Made by a program: the position numbers and the translations under genes. From Nocardia thailandica NBRC 100428 (lineage in GTDB: Bacteria; Actinomycetota; Actinomycetes; Mycobacteriales; Mycobacteriaceae), in NCBI RefSeq assembly GCF_000308795.1, contig NZ_BAGK01000181.1, positions 1 through 64,000 of the forward strand: a DNA stretch of 64,000 nucleotides, written 5' to 3'. The number at the start of each line of letters is the position of its first letter. The first letter of the stretch is position 1. Below the pieces are notes generated by a model. It was not told where the DNA came from. It ran no database searches and saw only the letters and a list, made by a program, of their open reading frames with translations. This document shows positions 19,518-32,000 of this stretch, piece after piece.

Positions 19518-21260
19518 CTAGTGCTTGGCCAGCGCGCCTTCGCTCACGTGGCTGGCGTGCTTGCCCGAACCCCAGCCGACGTGGGCCTCGGCCCGCATGC
19601 GCTCGACCATGTGCGGGTAGTGCAGCTCGAACGCGGGACGCTCGGAGCGGATGCGCGGCAGCTCGTAGAAGTTGTGGCGCGGCGGCGGGCAGGTGGTGGC
19701 CCACTCCAGGGAGTTGCCGTAGCCCCACGGGTCGTCCACCGTCACGACCTCGCCGTAGCGGAAGCTCTTGAAGGTGTTCCAGATGAACGGCAGCATCGAC
19801 GCGCCGAGGATGAAGGCGCCGATGGTGGAGATGGTGTTCAGCGTGGTGAAGCCGTCGCTGGGCAGGTAGTCGGCGTAGCGGCGCGGCATGCCCTCGGCGC
19901 CCAGCCAGTGCTGGACGAGGAAGGTGGTGTGGAAGCCGATGAAGGTGGCCCAGAAGTGCCACTTGGCCAGGCGCTCGTCCATCATGCGGCCGGTGATCTT
20001 CGGGAACCAGAAGTAGATGCCGGCGAAGGTGGCGAACACGATGGTGCCGAAGAGCACGTAGTGGAAGTGCGCGACGACGAAGTACGAGTCGGTGACGTGG
20101 AAGTCCAGCGGCGGCGAGGCGAGGATGACGCCCGACAGACCACCGAAGAGGAAGGTCACCAGGAAGCCGATCGACCACAGCATGGGCGATTCGAAGGTCA
20201 GCTGACCCTTCCACATGGTGCCGATCCAGTTGAAGAACTTCACACCGGTCGGGACCGCGATCAGGAAGGTCATGAAGGAGAAGTACGGCAGCAGCACGGC
20301 GCCGGTGGCGTACATGTGGTGCGCCCACACCGCGATCGACAGGGCCGCGATACCCAGGGTCGCGTAGACCAGGGTGGTGTAACCGAAGATCGGCTTACGG
20401 CTGAAGACCGGGAAGATCTCGGACACGATGCCGAAGAACGGCAGCGCGATGATGTAGACCTCGGGGTGGCCGAAGAACCAGAACAGGTGCTGGTAGAGCA
20501 GGATGCCGCCGGTGGCCGGGTCGTAGATGTGGCCGCCGAGGTGGCGGTCGTAGGCCAGGCCGAACAGCGCCGCGGTCAGCAGCGGGAAGGCCAGCAGCAC
20601 CAGGACCGAGGTCACCGCGATGTTCCAGGTGAAGATCGGCATGCGGAACATGGTCATACCGGGCGCGCGCAGGCAGACCACGGTGGTGAGCATGTTGACG
20701 CCACCCAGGATGGTGCCGAGGCCGGAGACGGCCAGGCCCAGGATCCACAGGTCGGTGCCGACGCCCGGCGAGTGCAGGATGTCGGTCAGCGGGACGTAGG
20801 CGGTCCAGCCGAAGTCGGCGGCGCCACCGGGGGTGACGAAGCCGGCGACCGCCATCGAGCCACCGAACAGGTACAGCCAGTAGCTGAACGCGTTCAGGCG
20901 CGGGAAAGCGACGTCGGGCGCGCCGATCTGCAGCGGCAGCACGATGTTGGCGAAGCCGAACACGATCGCGGTCGCGTAGAACAGCAGCATGATCGTGCCG
21001 TGCATGGTGAACAGCTGGTTGAACTGCTCGGGCGAGAGGAACTGCAGACCCGGCCGGGCCAGCTCGGCGCGCATCAGCAGCGCCATCAGGCCACCGACCA
21101 GGAAGAAGCTGATCGCCGTCACCAGGTACATGGTGCCGAGCACCTTGGGGTCGGTGGTGGTGACCATCTTGTAGAGGAACGAGCCCTTGGGCCCGGTCCG
21201 AGCCGGATATGGCCGCGTCGCTTCCAATTGAGGGACTGGCCTGGGCTCAACCGCAGTCAC
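19518..21260 (-). CDS. ctaD: Cytochrome c oxidase (aa3) subunit I
   Basis: The 580-residue protein is a twelve-helix haem-copper oxidase subunit. Diagnostic segments: [11 protein letters not shown] (haem a ligand His), [17 protein letters not shown] (CuB His and the His-Tyr crosslink), [10 protein letters not shown] (two CuB His) and [12 protein letters not shown] (haem a3/haem a ligands). It reduces O2 at the membrane with electrons from the bcc complex. The GTG at 21260 is preceded by AGGAGG, and the N-terminus [13 protein letters not shown] matches mycobacterial CtaD. The 257 nt upstream are a shared divergent promoter region with the VOC gene. Confidence 0.97.
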   Translation of the reverse strand: MTAVEPRPVPQLEATRPYPARTGPKGSFLYKMVTTTDPKVLGTMYLVTAISFFLVGGLMALLMRAELARPGLQFLSPEQFNQLFTMHGTIMLLFYATAIVFGFANIVLPLQIGAPDVAFPRLNAFSYWLYLFGGSMAVAGFVTPGGAADFGWTAYVPLTDILHSPGVGTDLWILGLAVSGLGTILGGVNMLTTVVCLRAPGMTMFRMPIFTWNIAVTSVLVLLAFPLLTAALFGLAYDRHLGGHIYDPATGGILLYQHLFWFFGHPEVYIIALPFFGIVSEIFPVFSRKPIFGYTTLVYATLGIAALSIAVWAHHMYATGAVLLPYFSFMTFLIAVPTGVKFFNWIGTMWKGQLTFESPMLWSIGFLVTFLFGGLSGVILASPPLDFHVTDSYFVVAHFHYVLFGTIVFATFAGIYFWFPKITGRMMDERLAKWHFWATFIGFHTTFLVQHWLGAEGMPRRYADYLPSDGFTTLNTISTIGAFILGASMLPFIWNTFKSFRYGEVVTVDDPWGYGNSLEWATTCPPPRHNFYELPRIRSERPAFELHYPHMVERMRAEAHVGWGSGKHASHVSEGALAKH

Positions 21261-21517
21261 TGATCCTCCTGAAGATGCCTGTACGTCACTCGCAACGCCG
21301 ACCGCGCTCTCGGGAGAGTGCCTCGGTGGACATGCGTCGAAGTGAATCGTAAACCGTGCTGCCCCAGCATTCCGCGCGGGTCCTACTCTGTGTCGTATTA
21401 GATCTTCCCTCGCAGGTCCCGGCGGTGCAACGCCGCGCGGCGATGAATTTGCGTGAGCATCGTCGTCGGCACTGTCAGATCCCGCCGCCGTCCGGCGGCC
21501 AGACGCGAGGAGTCGAC

Positions 21518-22318
21518 ATGAGCTACACGGCACGATCCGGCGATCCGACCTGGGTCGACCTCTACACCGCCGATCCCGACCGCGCGATCGCCTTCTACGG
21601 CGACCTGTTCGGCTGGACGGCCGAGCGCGGCGGCCCGGAGTACGGCGGCTACATCACCTTCCGCAAGGACGGCAGGGCCGTGGCGGGCGCGATGGGCCGG
21701 GTCGGCGAGCCCGATCCGCTGCCCGACCGGTGGACGGTCTACCTGGCGGCCCCCGACGCGGACGCGGTGACCGCGGCCGCGAAGGTCTGCGGCGGCGAGG
21801 TGATCGTGCCGCCCATGCCGGTGGCCGATCTCGGCGTGATGGGCGTGCTCGCCGATCCGGGCGGGGCGGGCGTCGGCCTGTGGCAGAAGGGGACCTTCGG
21901 CGGTTTCGAGACGATCGGGCAGGCCACCGGCGGCGTGTGGAGCGAGCACGACGGCATCCCGACCTGGTTCGAGCTGATGACCCGCGACTACGACGCCGCC
22001 CTCGGCTTCTACCGCCAGGTCTTCGACTGGGACGACACCTTCGTCGTCGCCGACACCCCCGAGTTCCGCTACACCACCCTCCACGCGACCTCGCCCATGC
22101 TCGGCGGCGTCATGGACGGCACCGGCCATCTGCCCGACGGCGTGCCCGGCGCCTGGACGGTGTACTTCGGCGCCGAGGACGTGGACAAGGCCGTGGCCAG
22201 GGCCGTGGAACTGGGCGGCGGGGTCTCGTTCGAGCCCATGGACACCCCCTACGGCAGGCTCGCGGGCCTGACCGATCCCACGGGCGCGCATTTCAGCGTC
22301 GGCGGCACCGCGCGCTGA
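21518..22318 (+). CDS. Two-domain VOC (glyoxalase-like) protein
   Basis: A 266-residue protein with two beta-alpha-beta-beta-beta VOC repeats. Each begins with a phrase such as [24 protein letters not shown] and [24 protein letters not shown], and each ends in strands with a DPxGAxxxL/F-type motif ([24 protein letters not shown]). The family includes metal-dependent lyases, dioxygenases and antibiotic-binding proteins; the mycobacterial relatives are annotated as glyoxalase/bleomycin-resistance-like with no known substrate. ATG 21518 follows GAGGAGTC. It marks the last gene before the NRPS island. Confidence 0.9.
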   Translation: MSYTARSGDPTWVDLYTADPDRAIAFYGDLFGWTAERGGPEYGGYITFRKDGRAVAGAMGRVGEPDPLPDRWTVYLAAPDADAVTAAAKVCGGEVIVPPMPVADLGVMGVLADPGGAGVGLWQKGTFGGFETIGQATGGVWSEHDGIPTWFELMTRDYDAALGFYRQVFDWDDTFVVADTPEFRYTTLHATSPMLGGVMDGTGHLPDGVPGAWTVYFGAEDVDKAVARAVELGGGVSFEPMDTPYGRLAGLTDPTGAHFSVGGTAR

Positions 22319-22335
22319 GCCGCGGTTCGACCACC

Positions 22336-22376
22336 TTGGGGTGGTAATCGTTCCCCCCTGGGAGTTACCACCCCAA
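22336..22376. promoter_or_regulatory. Long perfect dyad upstream of the NRPS island
   Basis: TTGGGGTGGTAA (22336-22347) and TTACCACCCCAA (22365-22376) form a perfect 12-bp inverted repeat around a 17-nt centre, 90 nt before the start of the A-domain-fragment gene. It begins 17 nt after the VOC stop, so it could instead be a terminator, but the loop is long for that and no U tract follows. The half-site core GGGTGGT recurs before the NRPS start, favouring an operator. Confidence 0.5.
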
Positions 22377-22465
22377 CGCTGGGGTCGCTGTCGGATCCCC
22401 CGTCCGGCGACGACAGTGGAGTTGTACCGAAAAGCACCTCCCACCAGCACGAAGGGGACACACCG

Positions 22466-22873
22466 ATGAGCGCTCCGGCCACCGCCTCCGCCACCGTCAT
22501 CGCGCTGCCGCAGCGCGGCCGCTCCGCCGCGACGAGCGCCGCGGGACGCCTGGCCGACGCCGATCTCGACCGCTGGGCCAACCGCCTGGCCCGCCTGCTG
22601 CTGGCGCGCGGCGCCGTGGCGGGTGCCCGGATCGCCGTGGCCGTCGACCCCCGGACCGAGGCGATCGTGGCCGAGGCGGCGGTGCGCAAGATCGGCGCCG
22701 AGCCGGTGCCCGCCCACGCGGCCGCCCGGTTCGGGATCACCACCCGTGACCGCCGCGACGAGCTGTCCGACGCCGTCGACTGGCTGATCCTGGACGACCG
22801 GTCCACCCTGCGCCACTACCTGGTGAGCTCCGACGCGCCGCTCTCCGGCGCCGAGCTGCGCGCGGCCTCCTGA
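22466..22873 (+). CDS. Stand-alone N-terminal adenylation-domain-like fragment
   Basis: A 135-residue protein with GAAGGGGA before its ATG. From residue about 29 it aligns with the first part of an NRPS A domain: [16 protein letters not shown] (A1 helix), VRKIGAEPVPA (the A2 region KAGAxxVPLD), then VDWLILDD and SDAPLSGAEL. The last two match the A2 domain of the adjacent NRPS (VDWLLLDD...SDAPLTDAE). It stops before the A3 P-loop (TSGSTG), so it lacks ATP-binding and catalytic parts. It has a normal start, RBS and coding bias, which argues against simple debris. It may be a partner or decoy of the NRPS, or a remnant; the function is unknown. Confidence 0.65.
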   Translation: MSAPATASATVIALPQRGRSAATSAAGRLADADLDRWANRLARLLLARGAVAGARIAVAVDPRTEAIVAEAAVRKIGAEPVPAHAAARFGITTRDRRDELSDAVDWLILDDRSTLRHYLVSSDAPLSGAELRAAS

Positions 22874-22941
22874 AAATTTCCCATTCCCGTCCGGTCCTCG
22901 CAGGTCCAGAATGGATCAGAGCGCAGTACGCAGCGGCGAGT

Positions 22942-22957
22942 ACTACCCCCGGGTGGT
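22942..22957. promoter_or_regulatory. Second GGGTGGT dyad before the NRPS gene
   Basis: ACTACCC (22942-22948) and GGGTGGT (22951-22957) form an inverted repeat with 6 of 7 pairs and a 2-nt spacer, flanked by GAG and CTC. It lies 64 nt before the NRPS ATG and shares the GGGTGGT core of the 22336-22376 dyad. Confidence 0.4.
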
Positions 22958-23020
22958 TGCTCGGCGGTCGGGGACACATCGTGAACATCGAGCACCGGAC
23001 ATGAGAACGCAGGCTTGCTC

Positions 23021-26000
23021 ATGACTCAGTCTTCCCCGCACACCGCGGCAGGCAGCCCCTTCCCGCTGTCCGCCGCGCAGCGCGGCATCTGGTTCGCCCA
23101 GCACATCGCGGGCGAGGTGCCGATCTCCATCGCCCAGTACGTCGAACTCTCCGGCCCGGTCGACCACGCCCTGCTCACGCGGGCGATGCGGCGCGCGGGC
23201 CGGGAGTTCGGCACCGGCTACGTCCGGCTGGTCGACGTCGACGGCGAACCACACCAGGTGGTCGACCCCACCCTCGACGACGACATGGCCGAGCTGGACT
23301 TCCGCGGCGAACCCGACCCGGTCGCGGCCGCGCACGCGTGGATGCGCGCCGAGTATTCCGCGCCGCTGGACGTCATGCGGGACCGCCTGGTGCGCCCGGC
23401 CATGCTCCGCGTCGCGCACGACCGCTGGTTCTGGTACTCGCGGATGCATCACATCGTGCTCGACGGCATGGGCGCGCTCGCGCTGGTGCAGCGCACGGGC
23501 GAGCTCTACAACGCCGCGCTCGAGGGCAGGGAGCCGCCGGCGGCCAAGGCCGAGCCGCTGTCGCGGATCGTGGCGGCCGACCTGGCCTACCGCGGGTCCG
23601 ACCGGTTCGCCACCGACCGCGAGTACTGGCGCGAGCACCTGGCCGGGATGGGCGATCCGGTCACCCTCGCCGGCCGCGCCGCCGACGTCGACGGGCACCC
23701 GAACCGGGCATCGGGGTCGCTGCCCGCGGAAACCGCCGCCCTGCTCGACACCGTTGCCGCCGAGGTGAATTCGGGTGTCGCGCCGACGGTGGTCGCGGCG
23801 TTCGGCGCGTATCTGGCCGCGATGACCGGCGCGCCGGAGGTGGTCCTGAGCCTGCCGGTCTCCGCGCGGACCTCGGCGACGCTGCGCCGTTCGGGCGGCA
23901 TGCTGGCCAACGTGGTGCCGCTGCGGCTGCGGCTCGATCCCGCGACGACCGTGCGGGCCGCGATCCTGGCCGTGCAGGGCGAGCTGACCGGGGCGCTGCG
24001 CCGCCAGCGCTATCGCCAGGAGGACATCGTCCGCGACCTGGGGCAGTCGATGGACGAGGCGTCCTCGTTCGGCCCCGCCGTGAACCTCATGATGGTCGAC
24101 ACCCGGATCGCGCTCGGGCCGGTGGTCGGCCGCCTGCACGTGCTGACCTCGGGGTTGATCGACGACCTCTTCGTCAACCTGTATCCCGGGGTCGGCGGCG
24201 AGAGCACCCACATCGACCTGCAGGGCAACGGCAACCTCTACAGCGAGGCCGACCTGGCCGCGCACCACGAGCGTTTCCTGCTGTTCCTGCACCGCTTCCT
24301 GGCGGCGGGCCCGGACGCCGAGCTGTCGGCGGTGCGGCTGCTGACCGAGGCCGAGGAGGCCGTGTCGGTGCCCGCGCGCGGCCCGGCGGGGGTCGCGATG
24401 CGCACCCTGCCCGAGCTGCTGGCCGACGGCGCGGCGCGCGATCCCGGCGCGGTGGCGCTGCGCTGGGGCGCGGGCGAGACCATGACCTATCGCGAGGTCG
24501 ACGAGTACACCGACCGGCTGGCGCGGGTGCTCATCGCGGCGGGCGCCGGGCCGGAACACGGGGTGGCCCTGGCGATCCCGCGCTCGCGGGACTCGGTCCT
24601 GGCCACGGTCGCCGTGGCCAAGACCGGGGCGCCGTTCGTCCCCGTCGACCCCACCTATCCCGCCGACCGGATCGAGCACATGCTCGACGACAGCGCCGTG
24701 GTGACCGGCGTGACCGTCGCCGCCGTGCGCGACGCGCTGCCCGACCGCATCGGCTGGCTGATCCTCGACGCGGCCGACACCGCCGACCGGATCGCCCGCC
24801 TGCCCGGCGGCGCGGTCACCGACGCCGACCGGCTCGCCGCCGTGCACCCCGACCAGGTCGCCTACGTCATCTACACCTCGGGCTCGACCGGGCTCCCCAA
24901 GGGCGTGCTGGTCTCCCATCGCGGCCTGGCGAATCTCGCGACCGGTTCCGGCGCCGGCTTCGGCGTCGACGCCGGGTCCGTGGTGGCCCACGCCGTGTCG
25001 CCGAGTTTCGACATCTCCGTCGAGGAGATCCTGGTGACCCTGGCCGCGGGCGCGAGCCTGGCGATCGTCCCGCCGGCCGCCTACGCGGGCGAGGAACTGG
25101 CGACGGTGCTGCGCGCGCACGAGGTCACCCATCTCAACGTCACCCCGGCCGTGGTCGGTTCGCTCGATCCCGCCACGCTGCCGCGGCTGCGCACGATCGT
25201 CGTCGGCGGCGACGCCTGCCCGCCCGACCTGGTGACCCGGTGGGCGGGCCGCGCCCTGCTCAACGGTTACGGCCCCACCGAGACCACCGTCACCGCCACC
25301 CTCAGCGAGGCGCTCGCACCGGACGCGCCGGTCACCATCGGCGGCCCCGCCCGTGGCGTGTCGTGCCTGGTGCTCGACCCGTGGCTGCGGCCGGTGCCCG
25401 CGGGCACCGTCGGCGAGCTGTACCTGGCGGGTCCCGGCGTCGCCCGGGGCTATCACCGGCGCGGCGGCCTGACCGCGAGCCGCTTCGTCGCGCACCCGTA
25501 CGCGCCGGGCGAGCGGATGTACCGCACCGGCGACCTGGTCCGCTGGGACACCGCGAGCGGCCGCTACACCCTGGACTACCAGGGCCGCAGCGACTTCCAG
25601 GTGAAGGTGCGCGGTTTCCGCATCGAGCTGGGCGAGATCGACGCGGCCCTGCACCGGGTCCCCGGTGTCGACTTCGCCCTCACCGTCGGGGCGCGGACCG
25701 GTGCCGGCGCGACCGCGCTGGCCGCCTACGTCACCGCCGAGCCCGGCGCCGACATCCATCCCGAGGCGGTGAAAGCGGAAGTCGGCAGGCATCTTCCGGC
25801 CTACATGGTGCCCGCCGTGGTCACCGTCCTCGACCGTGTTCCGCTCACCCCGCTCGGCAAGGTGGACCGCAAGGCGCTCCCCACGCCCGATTTCGGCGCG
25901 CGCGCGGCGGCGGGCAGGCCGCCGTCGACCCCGCGGGAGGAGACGCTGGCGGCGCTGTTCGCCGAGGTGCTCGGCGTCGACGAGGTCGGCGCCGACGACA

Positions 26001-29000
26001 GCTTCTTCGCCCTCGGCGGCGACAGCATCGTCTCCATCCAGCTCGTCTCGCGGGCGAAGGCGGCGGGCATCGTGTTCAGCGCCCGTGACGTCTTCGAACG
26101 CAAGACGGTCGCCGCCCTGGCCGCGGTCGCCGGGGACGCCGAGGCGCACGTCGTCGAGGAACTGCCCGGTGGCGGCATCGGCCCGATCGAGCCGACCCCG
26201 ATCGTGCGCGCCATGCTCGAGCACGGCGACACCTGGGGACGCTTCGCCCAGGCGGTCCTGATCGGCCTGCCCGCGGACATGACGAGGGACCGGCTGGCCG
26301 CCGCGCTGACCACCCTGATCGCGCACCACGACATCCTGCGCAGCACCCTGCGGACCGACGGCGCCCCGGAATGGACCGTCGCCGAACCCGGTGCGGTCGA
26401 CGCCGACGCCCTGATCGAGGTGGTGCCGGCCGGTCCCGACCCCGAGACGGCCGTGGACGCGGCGCTGCGCGACGCCGCGGACCGGCTCGATCCCGCCGCG
26501 GGCGTGGTCGTGCGGGTCGTGCTCGTCGAGGGCGCGGCGGACGGCACGCTGTGCTGGCTGGTGCTGCACCACCTGGTCACCGACGGCGTCTCCTGGCGCA
26601 TCCTGCTGCCCGACCTGGCGACCGCCGCCTCGGGCGGGACCCTCGCGCCCGTCGGCACCTCCTTCCGCCGCTGGGCCGCGGCCCAGCCCGGGCAGGCCCT
26701 GGCCAGGGCCGGGGAGCTGCCCCTGTGGCAGCGGATCCTGGCGACGCCGGATCCCGCGTTCGGGTCCACCGGCTTCGACCCGTCCCGCGACGTCGTCGCC
26801 ACCCGCGTCCCGTGGCGCTCGACCGTCCCGGCCGACCTGGCCGACCGCGCGGTGACCGACCTTCCGGCGCGGTTCCACTGCGGCGCCGACGACGTCCTGC
26901 TGGCCGCGCTCGCGCTGGCGGTGTGCCGGTGGCGCGACCGCACCGGCGCGCTGGTCACGCTGGAGGGCCACGGCCGCGAGGAGTCCCTGCTGCCCGGCGC
27001 CGACGTCGCCCGCACCGTCGGCTGGTTCACCAGCGTGTACCCCGTGGCCGTCGACCTGTCCGGTCTCGATGTCGCCGAGGCGTTCGCCGCGGGCCCCGCG
27101 GCGGGGTCGGCGATCAAGACGACCAAGGAACAGCTGCGGGCCGTGCCCGATCGCGGCGTCGGCTTCGGCCTGCTGCGCCACCTGAACGAGGAGACCGCCG
27201 CCCGGCTCGCCGACGCCCCGGTCCCCCAGCTGAGCTTCAACTATCTCGGCCGCGCCGTCACCGGCGAAGCCCCCTGGCTGCCACGGCGTTTCGACGCCAC
27301 CGACGACGACCGCGCGCCCCTGCCCGCCACGGTCGACATCAACGCCGTGCTCACCGACGCCGGCCTCGAGGTCACCTGGGCCTACGCGGGCAGGCTGCTG
27401 GCCGAGACCGACGTCCGGGACCTGGCCGAGCTGTGGACGCGGGCCCTGCGCGCGCTCGTCGCCCACGCCGACACGCCCGGCGCGGGCGGCCGCACGCCGT
27501 CGGACTTCGACCTGGTCGCCGTCGACCAGCCGCAGATCGACCGCTGGGAACGCCGCTACCCGGACCTGGTCGACGTCTGGCCGCTGTCCCCGCTGCAGTA
27601 CGGGCTGCTCTTCCACGCCCTCTACGACTCCGACACCGCCGACGGCTACACCGTCCAGTCGCTGCTCACCCTGGCGGGCACCGTGGACGCCGCCCGCCTG
27701 CGCGCCGCCGCCCAGGCCCTGGTCGACCGGCACGACAACCTGCGGGTCGCCTTCGTGGAGACCGACGACGGGCCCCGCCAGCTGGTGACGGCCGCGGCCG
27801 AGATCCCCTGGACCGACCTCGATCTCACCGGCGCCGCCGACGACGACCGCGCCCGCGAGCTCGACCGGGTGATCGAGCTCGACGCGCTGACCCGGTTCGA
27901 CCTCACCCGTCCGCCGCTGCTGCGCTTCACCCTGGTGCGCACCGGCGCGGACAGCTTCCGCCTGATCATGACCAACCACCACCTCGTGCTCGACGGCTGG
28001 TCGACCCCGCTGCTGGTGCGCGAGCTGCTCACCCTCTACGTCACCGGCGGCGACCCGGCGGTGCTGCCGCAGGCCCGCTCCTACCGCGGCTTCCTGTCCT
28101 GGCTGGACGGCCAGGACGAGCAGGCCTCGGTCGACGCCTGGCGCCACGCCCTGGCCGGCGTCGACACCCCCACCCGCGCGGTGCCCACCCTCGCCGGGAT
28201 CGCGTCGACCGAGACCGCCATGCTGTCCGAGGAACTCCCGCCGGACACCGTCGCCGTGCTCGAAGCCGCCGCCCGCGAGGCGGGGGCCACGGTGAACACC
28301 CTGGTCCAGGCGGCCTGGGCGATGCTGCTCGCGATGCTCACCGGCCGCACCGACGTGGTGTTCGGCAGCACGGTCTCGGGCAGGCCGCCGGATCTGGCAG
28401 GCGTCGAGGAGATGGTCGGGCTGTTCATCAACACCGTGCCCGTCCGCGTCACCCTCGACCCGGCGGAGAAGGTGTCGGACCTGCTCGGCCGGGTGCAGGC
28501 CGAACAGGCGCGGCTGATGGACCATCAGCACATCGGGCTGGCCGCCATCCACCGCGCGGTCGGGCTGGCCGAGTTGTTCGACACCCTCACCGTCTTCGAG
28601 TCCTATCCCATCGATCGGGAGGCGCTGTCGCAGGCGCTCGACATCGCCGGGATGCGGGTGCTCGACGTCGAGGGCACCGACGCCACGCCGTATCCGCTGA
28701 ACCTGATGGTGATCCCCCTGCGCACCGACGCCGGTGACGCGCTGCGGATCACGGTGAAGTTCATGGCCGACCAGCTCGCGCGCGGGGCGGCGCAGGACCT
28801 GCTCGACCGCTTCGTGCGGCTGCTCCGGAAGCTGGCGGAGAACCCGCACGCGCTGGTGTCGCAGCTCGGGTACTGCAGCGACGCGGAACTGGCCGCCCTC
28901 GTCCCGGTCCGCGGGCCCGCGGGCGTCCCGATGCGGACCCTGGCCGAGATCCTCACCGCGGGTGCCCGGCTGGACCCGGCGGCCGTCGCGGTGTCCTCGG

Positions 29001-32000
29001 GCGAGCTGCGGATGAGCTACGGCGAACTCGACGCCTGGTCCAACCGCTATGCGCGGGTCCTGCTGTCCCGCGGGGTCGGCCCCGAGGTGTTCGTGGTGCT
29101 GGCGCTGACCCGCTCGCTGGAATCGGTGGTCGCGGTGTGGGCGCTGGCCAAGACCGGCGCGGCGTTCGTGCCCCTGGATCCGAGCTATCCGGTGGAGCGG
29201 ATCGAGCACATGCTCAGCGACTCGCGGGCGCCCATCGGCGTCACCGTGACGGCGACCGGCGAGACCCTGCCCGGCACCGTCGACTGGCTGCTGCTCGACG
29301 ACCTCAACACGATGCGCCGCGCCATGCTCGTCTCCGACGCCCCCCTCACCGACGCCGAGCGCGGCGGCCCGATCGACCTCGACCACACCGCCTACCTGAT
29401 CTACACCTCCGGGTCCACCGGCAAGCCCAAGGCGGTGCTGCTGAGCCATCGCGGCATCGCGAATCTGGTCACCGCCCAGCGCGAGACCCTCGCGCTGGAC
29501 CCGACGGCCGCCGCGCTGCAGGTCGCCTCACCGAGCTTCGACGCCTCGGTGTTCGAGATGCTCACCGCGCACGCGGCGGGCGGCAGGCTCGTGGTGTCGC
29601 CGCCGGAGGTCTACGGCGGCGCCGAGCTGGAGGCCCTGCTGCGCACCGAACGGGTCACCCACGCGGTGATCACGCCCTCGGCGCTGGCCACCATGGAACC
29701 GGCCGAACTCACCGACCTCCGGGTGCTCTCCGTCGCGGGCGAAGCGGCCACGCCCGAACTCATCGAGAAGTGGGCCGTCGGCAGGCGGATGCTGAACCTG
29801 TACGGGCCCACCGAATTCAGCATCTGGGCCACCGGCCCGGCCGAGCTGCGGGCCGGCGAACCGGTCACCATCGGCGGCCCGATCCGCGGCGCGGCGGTGG
29901 TCGTGCTCGACACCTGGCTGCGCCCGGTGCCGATGGGCGTCCAGGGCGAGCTGTACCTGGCCGGTCCGGCGCTGGCGCGCGGCTACTTCCAGCGGTTCGC
30001 GATGACCGCGGCCCGCTTCGTCGCCGATCCCTTCGGCGCGCCCGGCGACCGCATGTACCGCACGGGCGACATGGTCCGCTGGGTGATCGACGGCGACGGC
30101 GAGCTGGCGCTGGAGTACCTGGGCCGCAGCGACTTCCAGGTCAAGATCCGCGGCCTGCGCATCGAACTCGGCGAGATCGACGCGGTGCTGTCCCGCGACG
30201 ACGAGGTCGAGTACGCAGTCACCATCGGGCGCGCGGGCCCGGCCGGGGCGACGGTGCTCGTGTCCTACGTACTGCCCGTACCCGGCGCCGCGCTCGACCC
30301 CGAACGGTTGCGCGCGCGGGTGGCGGCCGAGCTGCCCGGCTACATGGTGCCCGGCTACGTCGTCCTGCTCGACGACATCCCGCTGACCCCGGTCGGCAAG
30401 CTGGACCGCAAAGCCCTTCCCGTCCCGGACTTCTCGGCCGCGCAGCGGCCCTACCTGGCGCCGCGCACCCCGGTCGAGGAGGCCGTCGCCGCCGTGTTCG
30501 CCGAGGTGCTGGGCACCGAGCGGGTCGGCGTCGAGGAGTCCTTCTTCGAACTGGGCGGCAATTCGCTCAGCGCGACCAAGGTGGTCGCGCGGGTCAACTC
30601 GGCGCTGGGATGCGCGGTGGCCCTGCGCGACCTGTTCGACGCGCCGAGCGTGGCCCAGCTCGCGGCGCGGATCGTCCCGGCCGCGCCCGGGCTGCCCGGC
30701 CGCCCCGCACTCGCGGCCCGGCCGCGCCCGGACCGGATCCCGCTGTCGCCCGCGCAGCAGCGCATGTGGGTGCTCAACCAGCTCGACCCGGACTCGGCCG
30801 CCTACAACATCGCCGTCGCGCTGCGCCTGACCGGCGAGCTGGACGTGGCCGCCCTGCGCGGCGCGCTCGCCGACGTCGTCGGCCGCCAGGAGACCCTGCG
30901 CACGCGCTACCCCGCGGACGCCGACGGCCCACGCCAGGTCGTCGTCGGCGCGGACACCGTGCTGCCGGACCTGCCGGTCACCGCGACCGAGGACGGCGCG
31001 CCGCTGCGGGCCCGGATGACCGACCTCGCGGCCGCGGGCTTCGACCTGACCAGCGAACCGCCGCTGCGCGTGCGCCTGTTCCGGGTGGCGGCCGACGTCC
31101 ACGTCGTCGTCCTCGTCGTCCACCACATCAGCGCCGACGGCGCCTCGATGGCGCCCCTGGCCGCCGACCTGGTGACCGCGTACTCGGCGCGCGTCGCCGG
31201 GGCGACGGGTTCGCCCGGCCTGCCCCCGCTCACCGTGCAGTACGCCGACTTCGCCCTGTGGCATCGCGACCTGCTCGGCGCGGCCACCGACGCCGAGTCC
31301 CTGGCCGCCCGTCAGATCGGCTTCTGGCGCGAGACCCTCGCGGGTGCCCCCGACGCCCTGGAACTGCCCGCCGACCGGCCGCGGCCCGCGGTGCAGTCGA
31401 TGCGCAGCGCCGACGTGGACTGCGCGTTCGACGCGCGGACCCATCGCGCGCTGGCGTACTGCGCGGCGGCCAACGGGGTCAGCGTGTTCATGGTCGTGCA
31501 CGCGTCCCTGGCGGTGCTGCTGTCCCGGCTCGGCGGGACCGGCGACATCGTCGTCGGCACCCCGGTCGCCGGGCGCGGCGAGCAGGCGCTCGACGAGCTG
31601 GTCGGCATGTTCGTCAACACCCTCGCCCTGCGGACCCGCGTCGATCCCGGCGCCGGCTTCCGCGACCTGCTGACCACGGTCCGCGGGGTCGACCTCGACG
31701 CCTTCGCCAACGCCGACGTCCCCTTCGAGCAGCTCGTGCAGGCCCTCGACCCGACCCGGTCGACGGCGCACCACCCGCTGTTCCAGGTGTCGCTGTCGCT
31801 GCAGAACTTCGTCGAGCCGGTCCTGGAACTGCCGGGGCTGCGCTTCGAGGTCCAGGATTTCGACCGCCGTTCCTCGGCCTTCGACCTGAGCTTCGACCTG
31901 CGCGAACGCTTCACCGACGGCGGCCCCGCCGGGATCGACGGCGTGCTGACCTACGCCACCGACCTCTTCGACCACGCGACCGCGGCGTCGTTCGCCACCC

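Noticed and set aside
22336..22376. The first dyad as a simple terminator of the VOC gene
   Set aside because: Not excluded, but the 17-nt loop, missing U tract and recurrence of the core before the NRPS favour an operator. Kept as a regulatory site with moderate confidence.
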